This document shows positions 1 to 4,722 of a stretch of 5,015 nt of DNA, in pieces. The notes under the pieces were generated by a model that ran no database searches, had not been told where the DNA came from, and was given only the letters and a program-made list of their open reading frames with translations. The translations under genes were made by a program, and so were the position numbers. Positions within the stretch are counted from its first letter, which is position 1. Each line of letters begins with the position of its first letter. The DNA comes from Sulfuritalea sp. (lineage in GTDB: Bacteria > Pseudomonadota > Gammaproteobacteria > Burkholderiales > Rhodocyclaceae): the NCBI GenBank assembly GCA_026399445.1, contig JAPLRA010000451.1:1-5015 (forward strand), written 5' to 3'.

Positions 1-567
1 AAAGTCGCGGTCGATGCCGATGCCGAAATAGAGTACGCGACCACGCCAGTACTGGGCCAGAGACGCGCCTCTTTGCCCGGCTTGTTCGAACAGGCCGGCA
101 GCACGCGACGTATCTGCCTTCGCCCCATGCCCGCTTACGAGGCACAGGGCCAACCAGGTCATGCCGCGCGTGTCGCCCTGTCGGGCGGCCGACTCGAACA
201 GACGCACGGCCTCCTGGTAATCGCGCGGCAAGCCAAAGCCCTGATACAGCAACCAGCCCAACACTGCCTCGCCGGCCGGACAGCCGTGTTCGGCGCTGGC
301 CGAAGCCCAGTGCACCGCGGTGGCATACGACTTGGTTACGCCTTCTCCTGCGGCATGACGCCAGGCCAATTCGGCCTGTGCGTTGCGGTTGCCCGCTTCA
401 GCCATGCGACGCAGTTCCATCAAGGGCAGGGCCGCCCAGAACTCTTCGGCGTGGCCCAGCAATTCCAGGCCCTGTCCAACCCCGCGTTCGATCAGCGTGC
501 TTTCAAGCGCCTCGCGCAACAGGCCAATCAAGGTGCCAGCGGGTAGAGGAATCAGGGAGTTGCTCAT
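1..567 (-). CDS. Sel1-repeat (TPR-like) protein, N-terminal 189 residues; C-terminus lies beyond the window
   Basis: The minus strand is open from an ATG at 567 to the window edge, giving 189 residues. After an N-terminal helical region (about residues 1-55) come consecutive Sel1-like repeats of about 36 residues: roughly 59-95, 96-131, 132-166, and a fourth cut by the edge. Each shows the typical pattern of small residues, a GxG turn (AAGEGV, YQGFGL, VSGHGA, YFGIGI) and an aromatic/AxxxxxxAAxxG second helix (for example EAVRLFESAARQG). Sel1 repeats form alpha-solenoid scaffolds for protein-protein contacts; the partner cannot be told. No signal peptide or membrane segment is seen, so a cytoplasmic location is likely. 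The start is uncertain: another in-frame ATG lies 30 bases upstream (597-595), and neither has a clear Shine-Dalgarno. The gene is divergent from xseA and shares with it the upstream region holding the DnaA boxes. Confidence 0.85.
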   Translation of the reverse strand, partial: MSNSLIPLPAGTLIGLLREALESTLIERGVGQGLELLGHAEEFWAALPLMELRRMAEAGNRNAQAELAWRHAAGEGVTKSYATAVHWASASAEHGCPAGEAVLGWLLYQGFGLPRDYQEAVRLFESAARQGDTRGMTWLALCLVSGHGAKADTSRAAGLFEQAGQRGASLAQYWRGRVLYFGIGIDRDF

Positions 568-643
568 GCAAAGGGACGGGACCGAAACATCCCGCATACG
601 GTAGTCGATCGCCACTGAAGCCAAGCGAGGGAATAGTGGCTGG

Positions 644-680
644 CTTATCCACAAAATCTGTGGATAAGTTTGTGGATCAG
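644..680. promoter_or_regulatory. Cluster of three DnaA-box-like sites, two forming a perfect inverted repeat
   Basis: TTATCCACA at 645-653 matches the strict DnaA-box consensus. Its exact reverse complement TGTGGATAA lies at 659-667, and the 10-base arms CTTATCCACA/TGTGGATAAG are separated by five bases (AAATC). A third copy, TGTGGATCA at 671-679, has one mismatch and repeats the second box in the same direction with a 12-base period. The motif match is seen directly. Binding by DnaA and any role in origin function, DnaA titration or control of the flanking genes are inference. The inverted repeat could also form a hairpin or cruciform. Confidence 0.6.
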
Positions 681-726
681 GATGCGCGAACCGAGCTAAG
701 TGCGCCTCCCGCAAGGGCTTTCCTCA

Positions 727-782
727 TTTCGAGCAATTTCAGAGCAAATATACATGTGTTATTAATCAATGAGATATATGGC
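727..782. other. AT-rich stretch with an IHF-like motif
   Basis: This stretch is clearly richer in A+T than its surroundings and includes runs such as AAATATACATGTG and TTATTAATCAATGAG. AATCAATGAGATA at 764-776 matches the IHF consensus WATCAANNNNTTR at all but one defined position. It lies about 50 bases from the DnaA-box cluster, as AT-rich unwinding or bending elements do in replication-control sites, but it could equally be ordinary promoter DNA. No good -35/-10 pair was found in it on either strand. Confidence 0.3.
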
Positions 783-847
783 ACCATCCAGCAAGAGTGC
801 GGCTTTGCCGCTCCTGCCTGGCGGGCCGTCGCAATGTTTGGATGCTG

Positions 848-853
848 TAGAAT
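848..853 (+). promoter_or_regulatory. Possible -10 box (TAGAAT) for xseA
   Basis: TAGAAT matches the sigma-70 -10 consensus at five of six positions and is preceded directly by TG, 40 bases before the xseA ATG. No recognisable -35 box lies 16-18 bases upstream, so the call is weak. A short direct repeat, TCGATC at 856-861 and 865-870, sits where the transcript would begin. Confidence 0.3.
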
Positions 854-892
854 TTTCGATCTTGTCGATCCCTGACTCTGGGCACCCCATCC

Positions 893-2239
893 ATGCTCGA
901 TCCCGCTACCGTCGTCAGCATCAGCGATCTCAACCGGCTGGCGCGCCTGAGCCTGGAAAGGGAGTTCCCGCTGCTTTGGGTGGCGGGAGAAATCTCCAAC
1001 CTGACCCGTGCCGCTTCAGGCCATGTTTACTTTTCGCTGAAGGACGAAAACGCCCAGGCGCGCTGCGTGATGTTTCGCTCACGCGCCCAATCAATCCCCT
1101 GGCGACTGGAGAATGGGCAGCAGGTCGAGGCACGCGCCCTGGTGTCGCTGTATGAACCCCGCGGCGAGTACCAACTGAACATCGAAACCTTGCGCCAGGC
1201 AGGACTGGGGCGTCTGTTCGAGGCCTTCGCCAGATTGAAGGCGCGGCTTGAGACCGAAGGGTTGTTTGCTGTCGAACGCAAGCGCGCTCTGCCGCGCTTC
1301 CCGCGCCGCATCGGCATCATCAGTTCGCCGCGCGCCGCGGCCTTGCGCGACGTGATGGTGGCGCTCCAGCGCCGCGCGCCGCATCTGACAGCGATCCTCT
1401 ACCCGACACTGGTGCAGGGCGAGAGTGCTGCCGAAGAGATAGCAAAGGCGATTGCCGTGGCCGGCCAGCGCAACGAATGCGACCTGCTGCTGATCGTGCG
1501 CGGCGGTGGCAGCATCGAAGACCTTTGGGCTTTCAACGAAGAGCTTGTGGTACGCGCAATCGTCGCCAGTCCTCTGCCGACAATCTGCGGCGTCGGACAT
1601 GAGACGGATACCACCATCGCCGATTACGTCGCCGACCTGCGCGCCGCAACGCCCACGGCTGCTGCCGAACTCGCGACGCAAGGATGGTACGAGGCCGCTG
1701 GAAAAATTGCAGGGCTTGGAATAGCACTGAGCCGGGCCATGCAAACCCGTATCGCCCGGCAGCAGCAAGGGCTGGATCACCTCTCGCTGCGCCTGATTCA
1801 TCCGGCAACACGATTGATGCAAGCACGCGACCGACTGGCACTGCTCGGCTCCCGGCTGGATGCAGCCATGACCCACGGCCTGCACCGCCATCGGGACCGA
1901 GCAAACCGTGCCGCGCTTGCCCTCGGACGGTCGGTCCCCCGCACCGACAAACGCAGGGGGCGCATCGGACTGCTTGAACAACGGCTGGACGCTGCCATTC
2001 GCACGCAGCAACAGAAGCGACGGAATGCTCTCGACAGCATCGAGGCGGCTCTTGCGCACTTGAATCCGGAAGCAACACTGGCGCGCGGTTTTTCAATTGT
2101 TCGCGATGCCGATGGCAAACTGGTGACAAATGCGGCCACCTTGCGTGCCGGTCAAACCGTAAGCCTGTATCTGGCGCGCGGTGGAGCCGAGGCCAGTATC
2201 CTTGCCAGCAGCGCCGACCATCAGGCAATTGCCACCTGA
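893..2239 (+). CDS. xseA: Exodeoxyribonuclease VII large subunit
   Basis: The protein has 448 residues, close to the usual XseA length. XseA combines with several XseB small subunits to form exonuclease VII, which degrades single-stranded DNA from both ends and takes part in mismatch repair and recombination in the cytoplasm. Domain order is typical: an N-terminal OB-fold (about 5-105, with the conserved stretch around SGHVYFSLKD at 42-51), the nuclease domain (about 137-330), a long helical coiled-coil region (about 260-390), and the conserved C-terminal segment starting LNPEATLARGFSIV. Nuclease-domain motifs are intact: RIGIISSP (139-146), VRGGGSIEDLW (202-212) and GVGHETD (233-239). The candidates equivalent to the residues known to be essential in E. 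coli are D153, R203, H236 and D239. The ATG start gives the expected family N-terminus, although no clear Shine-Dalgarno precedes it. No xseB is adjacent. Its last codons contain the -35 box of the sodB promoter. Confidence 0.97.
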   Translation: MLDPATVVSISDLNRLARLSLEREFPLLWVAGEISNLTRAASGHVYFSLKDENAQARCVMFRSRAQSIPWRLENGQQVEARALVSLYEPRGEYQLNIETLRQAGLGRLFEAFARLKARLETEGLFAVERKRALPRFPRRIGIISSPRAAALRDVMVALQRRAPHLTAILYPTLVQGESAAEEIAKAIAVAGQRNECDLLLIVRGGGSIEDLWAFNEELVVRAIVASPLPTICGVGHETDTTIADYVADLRAATPTAAAELATQGWYEAAGKIAGLGIALSRAMQTRIARQQQGLDHLSLRLIHPATRLMQARDRLALLGSRLDAAMTHGLHRHRDRANRAALALGRSVPRTDKRRGRIGLLEQRLDAAIRTQQQKRRNALDSIEAALAHLNPEATLARGFSIVRDADGKLVTNAATLRAGQTVSLYLARGGAEASILASSADHQAIAT

Positions 2240-2257
2240 AATATTCCTGACTATAAT
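2229..2257 (+). promoter_or_regulatory. Sigma-70 promoter of sodB, overlapping the 3' end of xseA
   Basis: TTGCCA (2229-2234, five of six matches to TTGACA) is separated by exactly 17 bases from TATAAT (2252-2257, perfect consensus). The -35 box lies in the last xseA codons and the spacer spans the xseA stop codon. The expected transcript start is near 2264, giving a leader of about 40 bases before the sodB ATG. sodB should therefore be strongly transcribed independently of xseA. Confidence 0.8.
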
Positions 2258-2302
2258 AGTCAACTTTACCGCCCTTCACCCCCAAGCAACAGGAGAACCA
2301 AC

Positions 2303-2887
2303 ATGGAACACGCCCTCCCCGCCCTGCCCTATGCGATGGATGCCCTCGCCCCGCACATCTCGAAGGAAACCTTCGAGTACCACTACGGCAAGCACCATCA
2401 GGCTTACGCAACGAACCTCAACAACCTGATCAAGGGTACCGAGTACGAAAATCTCGACCTTGAGGCCATCGTGAAGAAGGCTCCGGCCGGCGGCATCTTC
2501 AACAATTCGGCTCAGGTGTGGAACCACAGCTTCTTCTGGAACAGCATGAAAGTCGGCGGTGGCGGCACGCCGACAGGTGCCCTGGCGGATGCGATCAACA
2601 AGAAATGGGGCAGCTTCGACGAGTTCAAAAAGGCCTTTCAGGCCTCTGCCGTCGGCAATTTCGGATCAGGCTGGACCTGGCTGGTGAAAAAGTCGGATGG
2701 CACGGTCGACATCGTCAATACATCCGCTGCCGGCACGCAGCTGAACACCGAGAACAAGGCGCTGCTGACCATCGACGTATGGGAGCATGCCTACTACATC
2801 GACTACCGCAACGCGCGTCCCAAGTTCGTCGAGACATTCCTCAATTCGCTGGCAAACTGGGATTTTGCGGCAAAGAATTTCGCCTGA
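2303..2887 (+). CDS. sodB: Superoxide dismutase [Fe]
   Basis: This 194-residue protein matches the iron superoxide dismutase family over its full length. It converts superoxide to oxygen and hydrogen peroxide and normally acts as a cytoplasmic dimer; no signal peptide is present. The four expected metal ligands are visible: H27 (in FEYHYGKHH), H75 (in QVWNHSFFW), D158 and H162 (in the signature DVWEHAYYIDY). The second-sphere glutamine lies in the N-terminal half (Q71, in AQVWNH), as in iron enzymes, whereas manganese enzymes have glycine there and place the glutamine near residue 146. This argues for iron, though cambialistic use cannot be excluded. Start choice is firm: AGGAG at 2291-2295 lies seven bases before the ATG. 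A near-consensus promoter precedes the gene, and a hairpin separates it from slyX downstream. Confidence 0.97.
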   Translation: MEHALPALPYAMDALAPHISKETFEYHYGKHHQAYATNLNNLIKGTEYENLDLEAIVKKAPAGGIFNNSAQVWNHSFFWNSMKVGGGGTPTGALADAINKKWGSFDEFKKAFQASAVGNFGSGWTWLVKKSDGTVDIVNTSAAGTQLNTENKALLTIDVWEHAYYIDYRNARPKFVETFLNSLANWDFAAKNFA

Positions 2888-2922
2888 TCACCGCACTGTC
2901 GCGCCAGTAATGTAGCGATCAT

Positions 2923-2949
2923 CGAAGGGCGCCGAGAAGGCGCCCTTCG
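2923..2949 (+). terminator. Perfect 11-bp hairpin after sodB, possibly a leaky terminator
   Basis: CGAAGGGCGCC (2923-2933) and GGCGCCCTTCG (2939-2949) are exact reverse complements around a five-base GAGAA loop, 35 bases after the sodB stop. The GC-rich stem fits an intrinsic terminator, but the following bases (CTATTTGATC) give only a poor T tract. Termination may therefore be partial, or the hairpin may mainly protect the sodB mRNA 3' end. slyX begins 23 bases after it, with no obvious promoter of its own in between. Confidence 0.6.
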
Positions 2950-2972
2950 CTATTTGATCAAAAGGAATTGCA

Positions 2973-3173
2973 ATGGAATCCAGAATCACGGAACTCGAGA
3001 TCAAGCTCGGTCTCAGCGAAGACCATCTGGAAGAGCTCAATCACACTCTATTCAGGCATCAGCAGCAAATCGATCTGCTACAAGCGCAGATCCGTGAGTT
3101 GTATCAACTCATGCAGCCATCGGCTCCGAGCGAACCGCGAAATTTGCGCGACGAGATTCCGCCGCACTACTGA
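2973..3173 (+). CDS. slyX: SlyX family protein
   Basis: The 66-residue product has the length and layout of SlyX: an N-terminal amphipathic coiled coil (about residues 1-48, with motifs such as ITELEIKLGL, LNHTLFRHQQQID and LQAQIRELY) followed by a short polar linker and the characteristic C-terminal end EIPPHY. The molecular role of SlyX is not established; it was named from its position next to slyD in E. coli, and the family is widespread in Proteobacteria. An AAAGGA at 2961-2966 precedes the ATG by six bases. It follows sodB after an 85-base gap containing a hairpin, so it is probably reached by read-through from the sodB promoter. No slyD is visible here. It converges on the DUF192 gene, with a 56-base gap in which I see no strong terminator. 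Confidence 0.93.
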   Translation: MESRITELEIKLGLSEDHLEELNHTLFRHQQQIDLLQAQIRELYQLMQPSAPSEPRNLRDEIPPHY

Positions 3174-3229
3174 ATTTGCACTTGCAGGCAACGCAGACCG
3201 AGGAACCCGACCTCCAAAACGCCGTATTT

Positions 3230-3676
3230 TCAGCGACCGGAAGGTGCCTTCTCAATCCCCGCAATGGAAAATCCCGCACCGAGACCCCGGCTCCTGAACC
3301 ATCCCAGGTTCATCTCGAGCGCATAGCGGGCGGGCTTGGTGGCGCAATGGTTGTTCTCGGTTTTGGGCTGCATGTCCTCCACATTGATGATCCTGCCGCT
3401 TTCATCCAGGAAGGCCACCGACAGCGGCAAGAGGGTATTGCGCATCCACATGCAGTGCTTCGCCACCTCGGGGAACACAAAGAGCATTCCGCGTTGAGGC
3501 GGCATGATCGTGCGCTGCATCATTCCGATTTGCCGACTATCGGACGTCGCTGCAACCTCGGCCTCTATACGATGCATTCCCGCAAACAGCTCAAGCAGGG
3601 GCAATTGCGCCTGTTGGGCCAAGCCAGACACGGCTGTCGTAAGTAGTGTTGCCCACAGCAGCATTCTGACAAACAT
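3230..3676 (-). CDS. DUF192 family protein with signal peptide
   Basis: The product is 148 residues. Residues 1-20 form a typical signal peptide: a positive residue at R4, a hydrophobic core (MLLWATLLTTAVSG) and a likely cleavage after SGLA. The rest (about 36-145) is a DUF192 domain, with the hallmark segments RGMLFVFP (62-69), MWMRNTLLPLSVAFLDESG (76-94) and PARYALEM (115-122). DUF192 proteins are small beta-rich proteins, often exported, whose biochemical role is unknown. The ATG at 3676 is chosen over an in-frame TTG at 3682, because GGAGG (3687-3683) lies six bases from the ATG and would touch the TTG. An extended -10 promoter lies about 60 bases upstream. The gene ends 56 bases from convergent slyX. 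Confidence 0.92.
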   Translation of the reverse strand: MFVRMLLWATLLTTAVSGLAQQAQLPLLELFAGMHRIEAEVAATSDSRQIGMMQRTIMPPQRGMLFVFPEVAKHCMWMRNTLLPLSVAFLDESGRIINVEDMQPKTENNHCATKPARYALEMNLGWFRSRGLGAGFSIAGIEKAPSGR

Positions 3677-3682
3677 GATCAA

Positions 3683-3687
3683 CCTCC
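3683..3687 (-). promoter_or_regulatory. Shine-Dalgarno GGAGG deciding the DUF192 start
   Basis: GGAGG is followed by six bases (TTGATC) and then ATG at 3676. The TTG within that spacer is in frame but has no room for a ribosome binding site, so the ATG is the better start. Confidence 0.8.
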
Positions 3688-3733
3688 AGTGCGGAATTCC
3701 CGGCAGAGCCTCCAGGGAGAATCAATAATTCTA

Positions 3734-3742
3734 ATTATATCA
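3734..3742 (-). promoter_or_regulatory. Extended -10 promoter (TGATATAAT) of the DUF192 gene
   Basis: Read on the minus strand, TG-A-TATAAT is a perfect -10 box with a perfect TGn extension. No good -35 box lies 16-18 bases upstream, as is common for extended -10 promoters. The transcript should start near 3727, giving a leader of about 50 bases. Two inverted repeats flank it: ATAATT/AATTAT (3725-3738), overlapping the -10 box, and ATTGGA-T-TCCAAT (3760-3772), in the -35 zone. These could be operator sites, but no regulator is identified. Confidence 0.65.
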
Positions 3743-3776
3743 ACAGGTTAATAAGCCAGATTGGATTCCAATAGGC

Positions 3777-3807
3777 AAAAAAATGGCAGGTTCCCCTGCC
3801 ATTTTTT
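3777..3807 (-). terminator. Strong intrinsic terminator after the Ala/Pro/Lys-rich gene
   Basis: On the minus strand, ATGGCAGG and CCTGCCAT pair around a GGAA (GNRA-type) tetraloop, followed by a run of seven T. The A-tract before the stem extends the pairing to 13 base pairs. The symmetric A and T tracts mean it could also work on the plus strand. It lies 16 bases past the stop codon of the 85-residue gene and should end the aceK-rluE-small gene transcript, isolating the DUF192 promoter downstream. Confidence 0.9.
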
Positions 3808-3823
3808 CATCCCGGACGGGAAA

Positions 3824-4081
3824 TTACTTGGCTGCGTCAGCCTTCTTGGCCTTCTTGGCCTTCTTGGCCTTCTTTTCAGCCTTGGCGGGAGCGGCATCAG
3901 CCTTGGCAGCAGCAGCCGGAGCAGCAGCAGCAGCCGGAGCAGCAGCCGGCTTGGCGGCAGCAGCCGGAGCGGCAGCAGCAGCCGGAGCGGCGGCGGGAGC
4001 AGCAGCAGCCTTAGGAGCATCAGCAGCGAAAGCGGAGGTGGCGATCAGGCCGGCAACCAGGGTAGCGATAAGCTTGTTCAT
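3824..4081 (-). CDS. Small exported Ala/Pro/Lys-rich low-complexity protein
   Basis: The 85-residue product begins with a clear signal peptide (K3, a hydrophobic core, and an AFA cleavage motif at 17-19). The predicted mature part of 66 residues is almost entirely Ala, Pro and Lys: an A/P-rich stretch (about 20-58) of blocks such as PAAAAAPAAAAK, then a basic tail with the triplet KKA repeated four times (about 69-81), ending ADAAK. The mature part has 13 lysines against four acidic residues, so it is strongly basic. It resembles periplasmic acid-shock protein Asr and histone H1-like tails in composition only; no function can be assigned. An AAGGA (4092-4088) sits six bases before the ATG. 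The ATG overlaps the rluE stop as ATGA, suggesting translational coupling, and a strong terminator follows. The signal peptide, Shine-Dalgarno and terminator support a real gene despite the low complexity. Confidence 0.8.
   Translation of the reverse strand: MNKLIATLVAGLIATSAFAADAPKAAAAPAAAPAAAAAPAAAAKPAAAPAAAAAPAAAAKADAAPAKAEKKAKKAKKAKKADAAK
3841..3876. repeat. 9-base tandem repeat encoding KKA triplets
   Basis: CCTTCTTGG occurs three times in exact tandem (3841-3867), followed by a degenerate fourth copy, CCTTCTTTT (3868-3876). On the coding (minus) strand each unit is read as Lys-Lys-Ala (AAG AAG GCC), forming the basic tail of the small exported protein. Such in-frame 9-base units can expand or contract by slippage without breaking the frame. 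Confidence 0.9.
3906..4010. repeat. GCA/GCC-rich imperfect repeat encoding the Ala/Pro region
   Basis: Imperfect copies of a GCAGCAGCCGGAGC-like unit recur throughout this stretch, made of GCN alanine codons broken by CCG proline and occasional lysine codons. It is coding on the minus strand and underlies the A/P-rich middle of the small exported protein. Length variation between strains is plausible. Confidence 0.75.
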
Positions 4082-4722
4082 GGCGTTTCCTTTAATTTGT
4101 GTGTAGGTAGAGTGTTGTTAACACCACGGTTTTTCGAGGCGTTATGTCCATTAACGCGCTGCTTTGTGTCCGGTTGACCTGAGATTTCAATTTCGCGCCA
4201 CTTTCCGGGCGCAAGCCCTTCAAGAGTCCAGTCACCCACCTGCCAGCGAATCAGCCTAAGGGTCGGAAACCCTACGCGCGCGGTCATGCGTTTGACTTGA
4301 CGGTTTCGCCCTTCTCGCAGAACGATTTCCAACCAGCTTGTGGGAATCGCCGCCCGAACCCGGATGGGCGGATTTCGCTGCCAGAGGCCCTGCGGCTCGT
4401 CAATACGGCGCGCCTGACAGGGGCGCGTGCGGAAATCACCAAGCTCCACCCCCGCCTCGAGTTGCTGCAAAGCCGCATCCGAGGGCAACCCTTCAACTTG
4501 TACCCGGTAGAGCTTCGGCAACTTGTGACGGGGGTCGGCAATCCGTGCCTGCAAGACGCCATCACCAGTCAATACGACCAAGCCTTCCGAGTCGGCATCC
4601 AGTCGCCCGGCAGCATAGATCTTCGGGATTGGGATGTAGTCAGCCAGCGTGGGCCGTCCGTCCGCATCGGTAAACTGGGTCAGGACACCATACGGCTTGT
4701 TGAAAAGGATCAGGCGACTCAA
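4078..4722 (-). CDS. rluE: 23S rRNA pseudouridine synthase RluE (RsuA/RluB/RluE/RluF family)
   Basis: The product is 214 residues from the TTG at 4722, or 217 from a TTG at 4731. It matches RluE, which in E. coli makes pseudouridine at position 2457 of 23S rRNA. Motifs (numbered from the 4731 start): the N-terminal LILFNKPYGVLTQF (7-20), the catalytic loop GRLDADSEGL (42-51) with D45 as the catalytic aspartate, YRVQVEG (75-81), NPPIR (120-124), and the family signature PTSWLEIVLREGRNRQVKRMT (130-150). The S4 domain of larger family members is absent, as expected for RluE. No ATG fits; the TTG at 4722 overlaps the aceK stop as TTGA, so coupled initiation there is favoured, though no strong Shine-Dalgarno is seen. 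The conserved domain ends near residue 184 (KWREIEIS). A further 33 residues follow, rich in Asn and Lys and with codon use unlike the rest, running into the next gene's ATG. Confidence 0.9.
   Translation of the reverse strand: MSRLILFNKPYGVLTQFTDADGRPTLADYIPIPKIYAAGRLDADSEGLVVLTGDGVLQARIADPRHKLPKLYRVQVEGLPSDAALQQLEAGVELGDFRTRPCQARRIDEPQGLWQRNPPIRVRAAIPTSWLEIVLREGRNRQVKRMTARVGFPTLRLIRWQVGDWTLEGLAPGKWREIEISGQPDTKQRVNGHNASKNRGVNNTLPTHKLKETP

Larger units (their letters stand above)
568..892. other. Divergent intergenic region (325 bases) between the Sel1-repeat gene and xseA
   Basis: No credible gene lies here; open frames crossing it are shadows with no family resemblance. From left to right it holds a GC-rich stretch next to the Sel1 gene with a weak CGGGA/TCCCG inverted repeat (577-594), a DnaA-box-like cluster (644-680), an AT-rich stretch (about 727-782) with an IHF-like motif, and a possible -10 box for xseA (848-853). 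Promoters for both divergent genes should lie here, but I could not identify a convincing -35/-10 pair for either. Confidence 0.7.

Noticed and set aside
73..546. Plus-strand open frame at the left edge
   Set aside because: The opposite strand encodes clear Sel1 repeats across the same bases; this frame is a shadow.
577..594. CGGGA/TCCCG inverted repeat upstream of the Sel1 gene
   Set aside because: Five-base arms with an eight-base loop and no T tract or other context are too weak to call.
1091..2059. Long minus-strand open frame (322 codons) antisense to xseA
   Set aside because: It lies wholly inside xseA, whose protein family is unmistakable. The antisense translation shows no family motifs and is the usual by-product of high GC content.
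1533..2411. Minus-strand open frame (292 codons) spanning the xseA-sodB junction
   Set aside because: It is rich in Arg, Gly and Pro as expected from GC-rich antisense sequence, and it overlaps two certain genes and the sodB promoter.
3174..3229. Possible bidirectional terminator between slyX and the DUF192 gene
   Set aside because: Only a four-base GAGG/CCTC stem is visible, with no T tract beside it.
3176..3646. Plus-strand open frame of 156 codons opposite the DUF192 gene
   Set aside because: The minus strand has a signal peptide, ribosome binding site and DUF192 motifs; the plus frame has no recognisable features.
3841..4010. Repeat array considered as a CRISPR
   Set aside because: The units are 9-14 bases, contiguous and without unique spacers, and they encode a regular Ala/Lys pattern in frame.
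3761..4177. Plus-strand frames rich in Ser/Gly or Ala opposite the small exported protein gene
   Set aside because: They are translations of the complementary repeats. Only the minus-strand frame has a signal peptide, Shine-Dalgarno and a correctly oriented terminator.
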